The notes under the pieces were generated by a model. The model was not told the DNA's origin and did not search any database. It was given only the letters and a program-made list of their open reading frames with translations. This document shows positions 1-12,639 of a stretch of DNA of 64,000 nt, piece by piece. A program made the position numbers and the translations under genes. Origin of the DNA: Monosporascus cannonballus (Eukaryota > Ascomycota > Sordariomycetes > Xylariales); NCBI GenBank assembly GCA_004154925.1, contig QJNS01000309.1:1-64000 (forward strand), written 5' to 3'. Numbering within the stretch: position 1 is the first letter of the stretch; each line of letters opens with the position of its first letter.

Positions 1-90
1 ATTTTTATTTATTTTTATTTATTTTTATTTATTTTTATTTATTTTTATTTATTTTTATTTATTTTTATTTATTTTTATTTATTTTTATTT
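1..90. repeat. 10-bp tandem repeat, AT-only
   Basis: The first 90 bases are nine perfect copies of the 10-mer atttttattt. The array is cut by the window edge, so its true length is unknown. It is not a telomere repeat (no TTAGGG). It lies at the edge of the RIP-degraded retrotransposon block. Confidence 0.95.
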
Positions 91-568
91 ACTTTATTTC
101 TTTTATGTTTTAATTTATTTAAAGTTTCTAGAAATTATAAATTTCGAATTAACATATATAATACATAATCGAGTTATAACTTTTTTTTCGAAAACGATAA
201 ACTTTAATTTACATCTGTTTTATCTTTTCTTATTTATTTTTTCGCATTCGAATTTTATTTATAAATAATTAGCAACGAATCGTTTTATTTGTAAAGTAAA
301 AATTTTATTAATATTGTAAGAACCTTAATTTCGTATTATATATTTTCGTACTTAAAGAAATCCGATATAAAAACGCGATAAAACGATATATTATAATTAA
401 TATAATAGAAATATACGGATATATTTATATTATGAAAAATAATAAATTTAAATAAAATATTTTATTATTTAATCTTTTTGTTAACTAATTTTCAATAGGG
501 CCTATAAAAATAAAACAAAAATAACTTATAAAAAAAACTTCGAAACGAAAATTATAAAAAAGAAATTA
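91..568. other. AT-rich degraded repeat DNA, no gene
   Basis: This stretch is very AT-rich with dense stops in all frames and no recognisable domain. Because an LTR follows directly at 569, it may be the 3' internal part of another retrotransposon extending left of the window. That is inference from position only. Confidence 0.5.
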
Positions 569-935
569 TATTACAACCTAATAAAATACGATCTTAAGAA
601 ACGGTCGTAATAACTATTTACTCGCTAAATAACTTAAATTACGTAAAAGCTTAGCAAAATCGATCGTAAAGTTTTTAAAACTAGGTTTAATAAAATCGAT
701 TACAAAATCTTTAAAGCTAAATTTAACAAAAAAACCAAATTATAATATATAAATATATTTAGTTTTATACTTTAAATAATATTAATTTGTAATAAAAATT
801 TGTTATTTAAAACGCCTTTATTAATACGAAACGTAATTAATTATTATATTTATAATTTAAGATTTTACGATATTTTAACTAATATAGGCTCGTACGATTT
901 AGGCTTAATAATTGATTAAACTCTTAGCTGTTATA
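569..935 (+). repeat. LTR of the element-C family (solo, or 3' LTR of an element to the left)
   Basis: Base by base this 367-bp segment follows the reverse complement of the element C LTRs. It begins tattacaacc (against tgttacgacc in C) and ends gttata (against gtcaca in C), with nearly all differences of the C-to-T or G-to-A type. It keeps the shared block acgaaacgtaattaa and the terminal TTAATAATTG-like segment. I see no partner LTR to its right before element A begins at 984, so it is either a solo LTR or the right LTR of an element whose body lies left of the window. No convincing target duplication is visible. Confidence 0.75.
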
Positions 936-983
936 TTATTAAAATAACGTATTGCTAAAGATATTTAGTAAAAAAACTTAAAA

Positions 984-1372
984 TATTAAAAACCCACCAG
1001 GTCTACTAAAAGGAACGATTAGAACACTTAAGGCCACCTCCTACCTGGTCACGTGATAAAGATTCGAATAGATTTACGGATCCAGGAGAAGATTATTATA
1101 AAAGATCTTAGGAGATGAAAAAAACAAAAGAAATTACTAAAGTAAATGGTTCTAAAGAAATCCAAAAATTAGAAAGCATTTTTACAAAATACATACGTTC
1201 GTTATTTTCTATAATTTAAATAACTTTAGCTTATAATATAACGTCGTTACTTAAAATACTCTTAATATTACGAAACGTAATTAAGTTATTTTTATTTCTT
1301 AAATTCTCACAATATTTCTATTAATATAAATCCGTTAACTTAAGTTTAATAATTAGTTAATTAACTAAGTTA
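984..1372 (+). repeat. 5' LTR of element A
   Basis: This 389-bp segment aligns with 14673-15060 along its whole length. It starts tattaaaaac, which fits TG-to-TA mutation of a TGTTAAAAAC end. It shares gaacg, the ctacggatc(c/t)agga block and the acgaaacgtaa block with its partner. Differences are mainly transitions typical of RIP. Confidence 0.8.
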
Positions 1373-1589
1373 TTATGCGTTATAAGTTCTTATTTAATAA
1401 TGCTGTCGAATTTTAAATAATACCCCTTTAATCGCTATGTCAACTAGTAAACAAGGAACCGCTTTTTCAGCCGGAACTCAACTGTAACACAAGATCTAAA
1501 AGCTTAAAGAACAAATCTAGCAGCTACTAAGTTGAGTAACAGCTGTTCCAATTCGAGCTATCGCACCAAAGCACATAGCTAAAAAGCTT

Positions 1590-2560
1590 TAACCTTACGA
1601 TAAGAAAAAAACGTTTAAAATTTTCTTATTTAAGTACGAATATATTTTCGTTTTCAAATCTTAGACGAACCCGCAAATAAAATTATCGCCGTAACAGCTT
1701 TCCTTACGAGAAACGCTTTGGACTGGTTTAAGTTAATTATAAAGAACTATTTAAAAAACGTAAAAATCAGTCAAAAAAGCTATTACGGTTTTTTTTTTCA
1801 ATGACGCGAACTTTAAGAAAAAATTAAAAACTAATTTCGAAAACCTAGATAAAAAAACAAATGGCAATATAATAAATCTTATAACTATAATAAAAAACCC
1901 ATTTCGAAATATACTATCAGTTTTAGAAGCTTTATAATTAAAGTAAAATAGATCAACGACGAAAGTAACAATTTAGTTAATACACTTTATTAAGAATTAA
2001 AAAATAATGTAAAAGATAAAATTCTCAAATTTTCAAAACCTAGAACCTTAAATCGGTACATTACCGAAATTATCAAAATTAATAACAGGCAATACAAATA
2101 ACGTATGAAAAAAAAAGATAATATACTCTAAAATACGGAAATCAATCGGCTAACCAAGAAAAAAACGAAACGTACTATTTATCTTACATAACATAATACC
2201 GGAACCATAAACCTGGATACGGTCTAAAAAAAGATGAAAACCAAATTTAATAGTTTAACTATAGCAAAATAGATTATAAAGCTTTTAAATATCGAACACT
2301 CAAAAAACTATAACAAAATAACTAAATACTAATACCGGAGAAACAATCTAAAAACAAGCAAAAAAAACGACAATAAAATTATTAACATAGTTCGAGCCCT
2401 ATACGAAAATAGGCTATTTCGATAAGAAATTCGATAAGGAATATAAAAAACGAAAAAACTAGCCCAGAGAACGTCTAAAAATAGCAAGATACCTTCAGAA
2501 AATAGCGAAAAAATATTAGAAGTAAACTAAAAACATTTATTCTAAAATCCTTAATCGATA
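1590..2560 (+). pseudogene. gag relic of element A
   Basis: Broken frames in this stretch translate to retroelement capsid-like segments. One example near 1697-1770 reads FLTRNALDWFKLIIKNYL, close to the conserved ALxWF core of gypsy gag proteins. Stops and frame breaks are numerous, so no functional product is possible. The region corresponds to the same part of element C on the opposite strand (about 20.9-21.6 kb). Confidence 0.6.
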
Positions 2561-2644
2561 TAGCAAAATATACGCTATATATTGTCGACGACAGGAATAC
2601 TCTAGTCATAAAAACCGCATATCTATAAAAAATTATCTATATAT

Positions 2645-2927
2645 ATTGAATTGGGGTAGAGATGAATTGGTCTTGATTAATGCGAATAAACAAGCTATGT
2701 TACGACACGGAAAGGAGTTACCGAGATAATGAACTTAGTCCGATTATATGAATAGTATTAAACCTCGATAACTAAAGTGGCAGAAAACATGCTGAATGTT
2801 GATAGTCGTAGGTGATGCCTAGGAGTTGAATTCATGGCGAAAAAGAACTCCTTAATATATATACGAGACTTGGGCTTTCTGAGCAGCCGAGTTTAATCAT
2901 GGACGTAACATCTTGCTCCACTTCAAT
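2645..2927. mobile_element. Small TIR insert (MITE-like), about 283 bp
   Basis: Relative to the same region of element C (reverse complement of about 20360-20480), element A carries an extra segment of roughly 280 bp here. Its ends are inverted: ttgaattgg on the left and ccacttcaa on the right. An imperfect inverted match of about 39 bp includes the tgattaa block on both sides. The flanks are tatata on the left and tatc on the right, consistent with a TA target duplication as in Tc1/mariner-type elements. The segment has no transposase and is visibly less AT-rich than its surroundings. Precise ends are uncertain by a few bases. Confidence 0.65.
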
Positions 2928-4329
2928 ATCATAAGGGATTTAACTTTCCAAATCGAACGAAAAATAATAAAAACAATAAATAATAATATCGGCACCTTTA
3001 TTTTATAATATCGGAAAATAGCATTTACTAGCTAACCGCGGCAAAAAGCTAACCCAAGAAAAAATAATGCCCTGAGAAAAACCTCTTTTGTTATAAGTAA
3101 AATAACTCCTAAACGGAAAAGGAATTAATCTAATATACGGTAAAAGAACATTACTAAAGAGCTATTATAGATCTATAATTTTAATTAACATTTATTACAA
3201 ACCTTAACGAAAAAAAAGTTCTTAAAAAAGGAATTCGACAAATTATTTCAGAGTTTTACTAAGGAAATAACGAACCTTAGAAAATCTAATAAAATATTAT
3301 ATACTATATAAACAAACAATTTACTTTATAAAGAAAAGAATTAAAACAAAATCAAAAATAATTAATACAGCTCGAAGGAATAATACGCCGACAATAATAA
3401 CAAATGCAACAACTTAACGTACTATATAGAAAAACATAGACAAAATTCGACAAACTCGAAAAAAATCAAAAAATAAAAGTTATCTATAAAAAGGCCGCAA
3501 AATAACAAAACTCCGAAAAATCAAAAAAAATTCCCAAAAAAAGCTTTAAACGTAACGATAAAAGCCATTAATAATCCTCTCACTTTAGATATACTAATTG
3601 GGATACATTAATATATCGCAATAATAAACTGCGAAACTTTAGGCGAAAATAATATTACACCGAATATAATTAATAAATTCAGATTATTATAGAAATAAAA
3701 ATTAAAACTCTATATAACGATAAATGCCGAAAGTCAGAAATTCGCTTACGATAATAAAAATATCTTACGCGAAATTAATTATTTCGAAATTTTTATTAAA
3801 GAACGAAACTAAACTGTTAGCTTCGATATCGTTTTATTTGGGAATTACGATATAATTTTAGAAAAACTATAAATATACTAATATAAAACAGTAATAAATA
3901 AAACAACTAACTAAATAAAATATATCTTATATCTTATTAACAAACAAAAAAAACAAAATCTGAACATTCGATCGAAAATAGCGATAAATGCAAATATAAG
4001 AATACGACAAACACCTTACTACCTAAAAGAACAAAATATAAAAAAATAAGTATCAAAACATACAACACATTATAATTATTATTAAACAAAACTAAACTAA
4101 TTAAAAACCGATCTAAAATAACAACCTCAAAAATCAAAATATTTAATTAATATATTACTATAATACCCTTAGTATAAGTAGTTTTTAGAAAAAACTCGAT
4201 ACGAAACTACTAGAACACAATAAGTAAAATTATAAAATAATTTCAAAGAAAATTATTCGACGAAATTTTACCCTGTTTATAACTTTAACAAAAACGAATT
4301 ATACGCTTTCAAAAAATACTTAACAAATC

Positions 4330-4751
4330 AGTTATAAAAAATGGATTCGACTCTTAAATTCGATAACAAAATATTCTATATTTTACGTACTTATAAAAAT
4401 AAGAAATTACGACTTATAATTAACTATTATTAACTAAACAATATTACTGTTAAATATCAAATATTATTACCTCTAATTACCAAAGTAAAAGATTCATTTT
4501 ACGGAACCAAATAATTTATAATATTCAACTTTAAAAATATAGATAAACTTATTAAGATTAAAAAAATATAAATAAAAATTAAGTTTTAATACGAAATACG
4601 AATTATTTAAATACAAAATTATACTAATAGGACTTATAAATATATCAGCAACTTTCTAGCAAATAATAAATTATATATTACGAAAATATCTCGATATATG
4701 TGTTATATATTTTCTTAACGATATTTTTATTTTTTCGAAAACGGAAAATGC
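4330..4751 (+). pseudogene. Reverse transcriptase relic of element A, part 1 (up to YxDD)
   Basis: In one frame the sequence reads as a gypsy reverse transcriptase: KLRLIINYY, then VKYQILLPLI (consensus VDYRxLN then RYPLPLI), ending in VIYFLNDIFIFSKTEN. The last is the YxDD catalytic motif with its first Asp changed to Asn by a G-to-A mutation. The coding frame is cut at 4751 by the insertion of element B and resumes at 11843. Confidence 0.75.
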
Positions 4752-4972
4752 TGTCAGGGACTAAGAAAGTGTGCTAAGAAAATGTGAGTATCATAAAGAA
4801 AACGCCAAGCATTCTATACGTTATCTCTACGTAATTGTTACGAGGCAGATACGAGGTAATTATTTTATAGGTAATTATTTACTTCTTTTTCAGGAAAAAA
4901 GGGCAAATTTCAAACTAGTCCTTAATATACCCGTATTATTCCTCTTACTTTAATTTTTAACAAAACATAATA
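4752..4972 (+). repeat. 5' LTR of element B
   Basis: This 221-bp copy matches 11622-11842 without length change and shares the core gaaaacgccaagcattctat and cttaatatacccgtatt. It is more AT-rich than the right copy, for example ending taata where the partner has taaca. Confidence 0.92.
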
Positions 4973-7129
4973 AATGAAAATTTTCTTATTTCGATCAAAC
5001 CGTAAAGAACAAGTAATATAATTATAACCAAGTACAACGATAAATCGGTTATCTCGGTTATTAGATTTATTTAAACTTTAAAGCCCAAACTTACCTTATT
5101 TGGATTTCGATAACGGCTTAATAAATACGAAAAAGAAACTTAGGTACTGGATAACGAAAACGATCGTTTAAAAAAAATAACGATATTTACAAAAAATCCT
5201 TACGAAAAAATAACGACGCCTAAAATTAAATCGTAAGGTTCAACAATTAAGCGCTATATTACGTATTTTCGACGATAACGTAATATGCTTTTTGTATATT
5301 TTTTCCGGGCCAGGTCTTATAATAATTAATAATATCCTTATTATAACAACTTAAAGAACTATAATACCTATAGATTATATATTTCCGACAAATTCGAACG
5401 TTAAAGGATATATATTATTTGTTAACAAACGAATTAAAACTTAATAAAAAATAAAAATAAAATATTTAAAACCTTATTTAACTTATAGTATCAAAGCAAA
5501 ATTTACCTAAAATATATAAATTTTATAACCTAATTAAATATTATTTTTAAAAATTAAAAACTTTCGTTATAATCTTATAAAATAAATTACGCATTAACGT
5601 ACTTTATATTTAATTTGTTTACGGATGTTTCTTAGAAATTATAAGAAAATAATAAGGCCGCAAAAATTAAGATACGAAATTTCCGTTAAGTTCGTTTTAT
5701 AAATTAGTTTGGCTTAAAAATAATTTTCGAAAATATTTTTAAAAATGAAATACGGTAATTTATCTTCGTTAACACAAAATTTAATACGATATTTCAAGGA
5801 TTTAATAAAACGGTTAATGTTTTTTATTAATAATATAAATAAGCCTTTATTACGTTTTTATAAATAGGTAATATTATTCTTTTAATAAGTCGTTTTATTA
5901 TACGGTTATATTTTTATATAGTTAATTTCGTACTCGTAATTGCTTTACAGAAAACCTTAAATATATCTTATAAAAAAGCTCTAAATATAAAATCGTTACT
6001 TTAGATTTTTATATAAAAAACTCTTATTACGCCATAAACAAATTAATACTTATCCGAAACCTAATAATTAACTTAAAACTTATAATTATTATAAAATTCA
6101 GGCCGCGTAATAAATATAATTATACCTTATAAAAAACCTTTAAAAGTATAATAAAAATTTTATTTTGGATATAAAAAAATAGGTTATCGCAAATTCGAAT
6201 GGCTTAAGAAAATTTAAAAAGCAATAAACATACCCCGAAAATTTATATATGGCTATTACGTTAAAAACGGCTATATACCTAGTAACTATCATAAAATAAT
6301 ATATTTTAACTATGGCAAAAACGGTTATTTTCAAACGAATTATCCGAAAAGATTTTCGATAAATATTAATTTAAGCATTAGAAATAACTTTCACATATAA
6401 AAAAATTCCTTATTATATATATATTATTTCTTAAAAACATATAAAGAGAATTAGTAGATAACGTTTTGTAATTAAATAAATTCGAGGGCAAATTATAATA
6501 TAATATGCTATAAAATATTCGAAAAGAATAATTAATTATTTTAATGAAAATATAGGCCGAAATTAAAAATTTAAATACACGACTTTATTATAATATATAA
6601 ATATATTATATTATAAATTTGAATTGTAAATTTATTTAATATTATGAAATATAAAAAAATTATATCGTTATCGTAAAGGCAATAAAACCGGATATTATAT
6701 TAAGATTTTTATAATTTCGAAAAACAAACCCCGTTATTAATTAATTATTATTTTAATAAAGGTATTAATTCGAATTTGAAAATATTAAGTTCTTTAACTT
6801 AACGAAAAGGTTACGAAATAATATTTTTGCCATAATTATTATTATTATTATGTTTGTAATACCGAATAAAAAATAAAAAAGTTATATTAAAAATATACGA
6901 AAAATACGAAAAAAAAATATTATAATAATTATGTTAATATGCTTTTTTAAAAGGATAATTGTTAAATTACCGGAATATTTACTATATAAGTATGTAATAA
7001 ATCTATATAACGAAAAAAAAATTCTTAAGTCCCTTTTTACGCGCTTTTAAAAAAGAATTTAAGATTTTTAAAGAATTTTTAGAAATAGCAAAAAAAGGAT
7101 AAATTAGGTGGAATAACAGTTAAGCTGGA

Positions 7130-7620
7130 GCCCTTATATTATTTACTCTAAAGAAAGAAAATACGTTACGTCTTTATGTCGATTATAAAAGGCTTAATTA
7201 AATAATTTGCAAAAACCGTATTCCGTTACCGCTAATATAAAAAATCTTGGATTATTTAGCAGCTACCTACATATATACGAAACTGGACCTAAAAGATGTA
7301 TATCGCCAAATACGTATTAAGAAAAATAATAAATAAAAAACCGCTTTTAATACAAAATATGGTTATTTTAAGTACTTAATAATATCGTTTAAATTTTTTA
7401 ACATCCCGGTTACATTCTAGATATATATTAATTAAACGTTAATAGATTTAATAAATAACGTTTATATAGTTTACCTCGAGGACCTATTAATATATAATAA
7501 AAAACTTAGTAAAATACGAACAATATATGCGCGAAATATTCGAAAGATTAAAAAAAATAGAAGTTTTACGCGAATATAAAAAAGTATGAATTTTATATAT
7601 TTTTAATTTTTTAAGAGTTT
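7130..7620 (+). pseudogene. Reverse transcriptase relic of element B
   Basis: One frame reads LRLYVDYKRLN, then NRIPLPLI, TKLDLKDVYRQIRI, KTAFNTKYGYFKYL and VYLEDLLIYN. These are the ordered motifs of a Ty3/gypsy reverse transcriptase, the last being the YxDD box. Internal stops (for example after LN and before K in NNK*KTAF) make it non-functional. Confidence 0.8.
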
Positions 7621-8879
7621 TAGATTTTGTTAAATAGTATTAAAATAGAAAAAGATTACATTAAGGCTATTAAAACCTAGCAGTTACCGAAAAGCCTTTA
7701 TAATATTTAAATCTTTTTAAGATTTATAGAATTTTATCGAAAATTTATTAAAAAATTATGTAAAAATATTTGTACCGTTAACAGATCGATTTCGCAAGAA
7801 AACTAAAGGGTTTATATAATTATTTTTCCGCAAAAAAATAACGTTTAAGATATTTTAAATAACTTTTATAATAAGGAAAATTTTCCGGTATTTTAATCCG
7901 TTATTATTTATTCGTATCGAAATAAACGCGTCCGGGAAAGCTATTAAGATAATTATATCTTAATTTTATAGAAACCGTTAATGCTTAATAGTATTTAGGT
8001 CTCGAAAAATAAAGCCGGAAAAAATTTATTACGTTATAAAAGATAACGAGCTTTTAATTATCGTTAATACCTTTAAAAAATATCGTTATTGTATTAGTTA
8101 TTTATAATTTTCCGTTAAAATTATTACGAATTATTTTAATTTTAAATATTTAAAATCGAAATAACGGCTGAATACAAAATAATTAAAATAATTAAATTAT
8201 TTTACGGCGGTTAATTTCGTTATTACGTTTTGGTCAGAAAAAAATAACCCAATTAATGGTTGATTAAAAAGGTTTAATCTGTTATAAAACAACGAAAAAA
8301 AAAGCCTAAAAAAAGATGATATCGAAATAGTAAAAAGATATTAAGGATAAAAATGTTTTAATCGAGTTTTGAAATTACGAATATTTATTAATTTATTAGA
8401 AAAATCGCAGATATTTTGTTAAAAAGATATATATATAAGCTTAAGAATAAGGCGGCGGGGAACGTATCTAAGAAAATAAGATATATATTAATTGAGATTA
8501 CAGGTTACGAATTATTCGTTTTACGGCAGCAAAACGTTAATAACGTTATCGAAATAGCGTTATTGTCGGAAAAAAACCCGGTAATTATTTTGATTTTTGA
8601 ATTATAGAAAAAAAAATAAATTCGTTTTTAATAAAATATAAGAAATTAAACGTTTTAAAGAATACATAATAAGTAAATAATTATAACGCGTTAAAGAAAA
8701 TAATAATTTATTAAAATATAAAGGCGTAATTTATATACTATATAACCCGGATATACGTAAGGAGCTTATTAGCCAATATTATAACCTTTTTATAATAAGT
8801 TATTTCGGCGTTACGAAAACGTATAAAGGGTTAATTTGGAATTATTTTGGGGAAGTTTAAAAGCAAAATATTAAAGATT

Positions 8880-9300
8880 ATTTAAAAAGCTGCCTGGAAT
8901 GCTAAAGATCTAAGGCGGCATAATATCGATTTTACGGAAAATTCGTTTTATTAACGATTCCGGATTGCCCGTTTAAGGAAATTAATATAAATTTTATTAT
9001 AGGCCTGTTATTATTTATAGAACTATACGGCGAAAAAAGTTATAACGTTATTTTTATTATAATAAATAGAATAATAAAATATATTTATTATATTATAACG
9101 GTAACGAAACGTATTATTAATAAGTTTATCAAAATACTTTTTTATTATATTTTTAATTAATATAATACGCCCGATAATATAGTTTCTAATTACGGTTTTT
9201 TATTTACGAATAAAGTTTTAAAAGATTTTATAAGTTATTTGAAATTAAGCAAAGGTTAAATATAACTTTTTATTTATAAATAAATAAATAAACGGAACGT
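8880..9300 (+). pseudogene. Integrase relic of element B
   Basis: The sequence reads SCLECLRSKAA, then YGKF and IPDCPFKEINIDFIIGL, then VIFIIINRIIKY and PDNIVSNYGFLFTNK. These correspond to the Cys pair of the HHCC finger, the MDFITGLP start of the DDE core with its first Asp, the second conserved strand, and the SDRGxxF motif. Several stops are present. Confidence 0.78.
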
Positions 9301-11621
9301 TAAAATCAATTTTCAAAATATTATTTATAAATATTTTACGATTTAAATTAAACAAACTAAGCGCTATATTTATTAGCGGCATAATTTATATATAATTACA
9401 GTTATTATTTAACGATTAAAATAATATTAACTAAAATATTTTTCGGATATATGTTAGAAACCCTGGAAAATATTTTTTTTACAGAGAAATAGTTTATGGA
9501 TTTTAAGCTTATTAAAATAGCCCAGAAAAAAGTTATAATAATATAAAAAAAAAGATATTACAAAAGTAATTTTATAAGACTTAAAATACATATAAAAATA
9601 TTATAATTAAAGCCGTTTAACGAAAGAATTTTAAAAGGAAAAATAGATGAAAGTTTTCACCAAATATATTATTTAATAAATGTTTAATAAGAAGTTTTTA
9701 ATAAATATATTAAACCTTTTTAAATTATGAAAATAATAAATTCGAAATTCATATACGAAATATAATTTTTATTTCCATATAATAAAATCTATAACGGTTT
9801 TTTTATATTATTATTAAAATCGTAATATAATAAAAGTAATTTTAAGGAAAAACAAATAAATAATTTCGATATAAAAATGGAAAAACGTTAGAAAATAAAA
9901 GAAGTTTTGGCGTATCGAAAAAGCCGTAATAACAAATAATATTTTATAAAGTAAAAGGGTTTTTTTTCCAAAAAAAATACGTAAGAATTTTACAATTACT
10001 TATTTAAAAAATTTATTATTTTATATAAAATATTGTTAAAATAAAATAATTAAAGAAAATAAGGGATCTTTAAAAAATGCGTTATAACAAAAAAGCTATA
10101 ACGTAAAAAAAACCGTTAATTATTATTTATTATTTACTAAAAGTATTACTATAAGGCCTTTAAGTATATTTACTTTTTAGTAAAATATTTATAATTTATT
10201 GGATATTTCGAAATAAAATTTAAATTTAATTAATAACGATATCGAAACAGAAATTATATAAGCAACTTCAAGGTATTTAAACCTTATTGTTATTTTATTT
10301 ATTATTTTTATTTATATTTAAATTTTGTTTTTTGATAGAAACAACGTAGTATTCGATAATATTAATAATACTTAAAAGAAAAAGGTTATTAAATATTTAT
10401 GCCGAAAACGGCATAAGTATTTTTTATTTATTTAATATCCTTTTGAAAAAATTATAAGAAAACGGGTTATAAAGTTAAAATAATAACGTTATTATCTAGC
10501 AAAAATTTCGGATAACGAATTTAAAAAATATTTATATTAATTACAAAAATATTAAGGCCGAATTAATAACGAATTAATCGTATAATTTACTATATAATAA
10601 ATATAAAAATAATTTATATTTTCTTTATATATTTAATAAATTTTATTAAATTTAAATATAGTATTAATTTAAATTTGTTTTTGACTTATACGTTCCATGA
10701 GCAAAAAATTTATTTCGGACTTATAAAAAATATAATTTTGCTTAGAAATCTTAATTTTTCTTTTGCTTACGGCCTGGACTTCGATAATATTCTGAAACGT
10801 CTCGTCAAATCGAATACAAATATATAAAAAAATCTCGGAATTTATTATTATAAATTAATAATATTATTTCCGAATAATAATAAAATATAAGATTTACCTT
10901 TATTATAACCTTAATATTATTTCGGGAAATAACGTATTTATCGGTATTTTTTTAAGGCCTTATTAATTTTATAACGATAAACCGACGTACGATCTATAAT
11001 TACAATATAGCTAAAATACGAAATTTCGCGAGCGGTTTTAAACTAAATTATTTATAAAAAATGGTTATTAAAAATACCCATAAAATAAGTATTTTTTTAA
11101 ACAAAATTATTTTAAAAATATAAAAGTTCGTAAAAAATTATATTAAGGACGTAAAAGGCCAAATTAAAAATAAAATGCAAATAAAAGTTTATTTTATTAT
11201 TAATTACTAACGGAAATATATAAAAACTTACAGTAAATTTAAAAAAGCAAATTTGTTATAAACGGATAATAAGTTATATACCGATAAACGCGAAAATATT
11301 AAAAAGAAAAAAATTAAGTAAAAAGGAAAAAAAAAGGTTTATATATATTAAAAGCAATATGCCCAAAAACAGTAAGATTTTTCTGTCGGCACAATTCTTA
11401 GTATTTTAATTACCTTATTACGAATTTTCCTAAATATATTATCGTATAAAAAAATTGTATAATTTACGTTTTATTACGTCATATTACGAATTATTACTTA
11501 ATCTTTGTTCGCTATAAGGATATTACGGTTTCCTAACGGGAATAACTTATTAATTATAGCATATAATAAAATAACCTTAGTTAGGCTTTTGGGAGCAAAG
11601 GCCTAAAAGGAGGGAAAGCTT

Positions 11622-11842
11622 TGTTAAGGGCTAAGAAAATATACTAAGAAAATATACGTATTATAAAGAAAACGCCAAGCATTCTATGCGTTATCCTTAC
11701 GTAATCGTTATGAGGCAGGTGCGGGGTAATTGCTTTATAGGTAGTTGCTTACTTCCCTCTTAAGGAAGAAAGGCAAGCTTCAGACTAGTTCTTAATATAC
11801 CCGTATTGTTCCTCTCACTTTGATCTTCAATAAAACATAACA
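11622..11842 (+). repeat. 3' LTR of element B
   Basis: This is the 221-bp partner of 4752-4972, starting tgttaaggg directly after a purine-rich tract and ending cataaca. It keeps more C and G than its partner. After it, element A coding resumes in frame (YIEYVYKIL). Confidence 0.92.
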
Positions 11843-12620
11843 AAGGCATATATAGAATACGTTTACAAAATTCTTTAAGTTTTACTAGATGCAAAGTTGT
11901 TAATTAACGCAGAAAAAAGTTAATTTCACACCTAAAAAGTAAAATATTTAGGATATATTATCACTTTAAAACATGTCAAAATAATCCTAAAAAATCGCTG
12001 CAGTTACAAAATAACAAACGCCAATTACGGGTAAAAAAATACAGGTATGTCTTAGATTCGCTAATTACTATAAAAAGTTTATTCTAAATTTTAACAGAAT
12101 AACCACACTTTTAATTAACTTTACTAAAAAAAAAGAAATTTATATAGATGTTTAAAATAAAAAAGGCGTTTCAAAATATAAAAAATGCGATTATTAACGA
12201 ATTAATATTAATTATATACGATTTAATATGTTTTATTAAATTAAAAACCGATATTTCGAATTACGTATTAAACATAATAATCGAATAACGAATAATTAAG
12301 TCAAATTATGCCTTATTGAATTCTTTTTATACAAATTTAAAAAAATCAAGCTTAATTATGGTATACTAAATAAAAGATTTATAGCTATTATTATGATATT
12401 TCGAAAATTTAAATACTTTCTTAAAAGAAATTTGCATTAAGTTAAAATTTACACGGATTATTAAAATCTTAATCGTTTTACTACGACCAAAACACTTACA
12501 GAACGATAATTAAGACACGCAAAAAAATAATAAATTTCGATTTCGTTATTATTTATACAAAAGGTTTAGAAAATAATAAAACAAATACTTTAACAACCAA
12601 ATTCTAAAAAGAGTTGGTCA
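11843..12620 (+). pseudogene. Reverse transcriptase (part 2) and RNase H relic of element A
   Basis: Immediately after element B the frame continues YIEYVYKIL, VLLDAKLLINAEKS and VKYLGYIIT, which is the gypsy region after YxDD. RNase H follows (FKIKKAFQNIKNAI, then LKTDISNYVLN with the first Asp, then FVIIYTKGLENNKTNTL). The last matches the ADALSR-type end of RNase H. Stops are frequent. Confidence 0.75.
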
Positions 12621-12639
12621 AAATTAACTATACTATTTT

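Larger units (their letters stand above)
4752..11842 (+). mobile_element. Element B: Ty3/gypsy LTR retrotransposon nested in element A
   Basis: Two LTRs of identical length (221 bp; 4752-4972 and 11622-11842) begin TGTCAGGGACTAAG or TGTTAAGGGCTAAG and end ATAACA or ATAATA. A purine-rich tract (aaaaggagggaaagc, about 11606) precedes the right LTR as a polypurine tract should. Reverse transcriptase (about 7140-7600) and zinc-finger integrase (about 8880-9300) remnants lie inside on +. The flanking pentamers are aatgc (4747-4751) and aaggc (11843-11847), a likely mutated target duplication. B is a different family from A and C by LTR sequence and is also heavily RIP-mutated. Confidence 0.88.

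Noticed and set aside
8416..8607. 63-codon frame on + in element B
   Set aside because: It lies in the degraded stretch between the polymerase and integrase regions and matches no separate gene. It was treated as part of the dead element.
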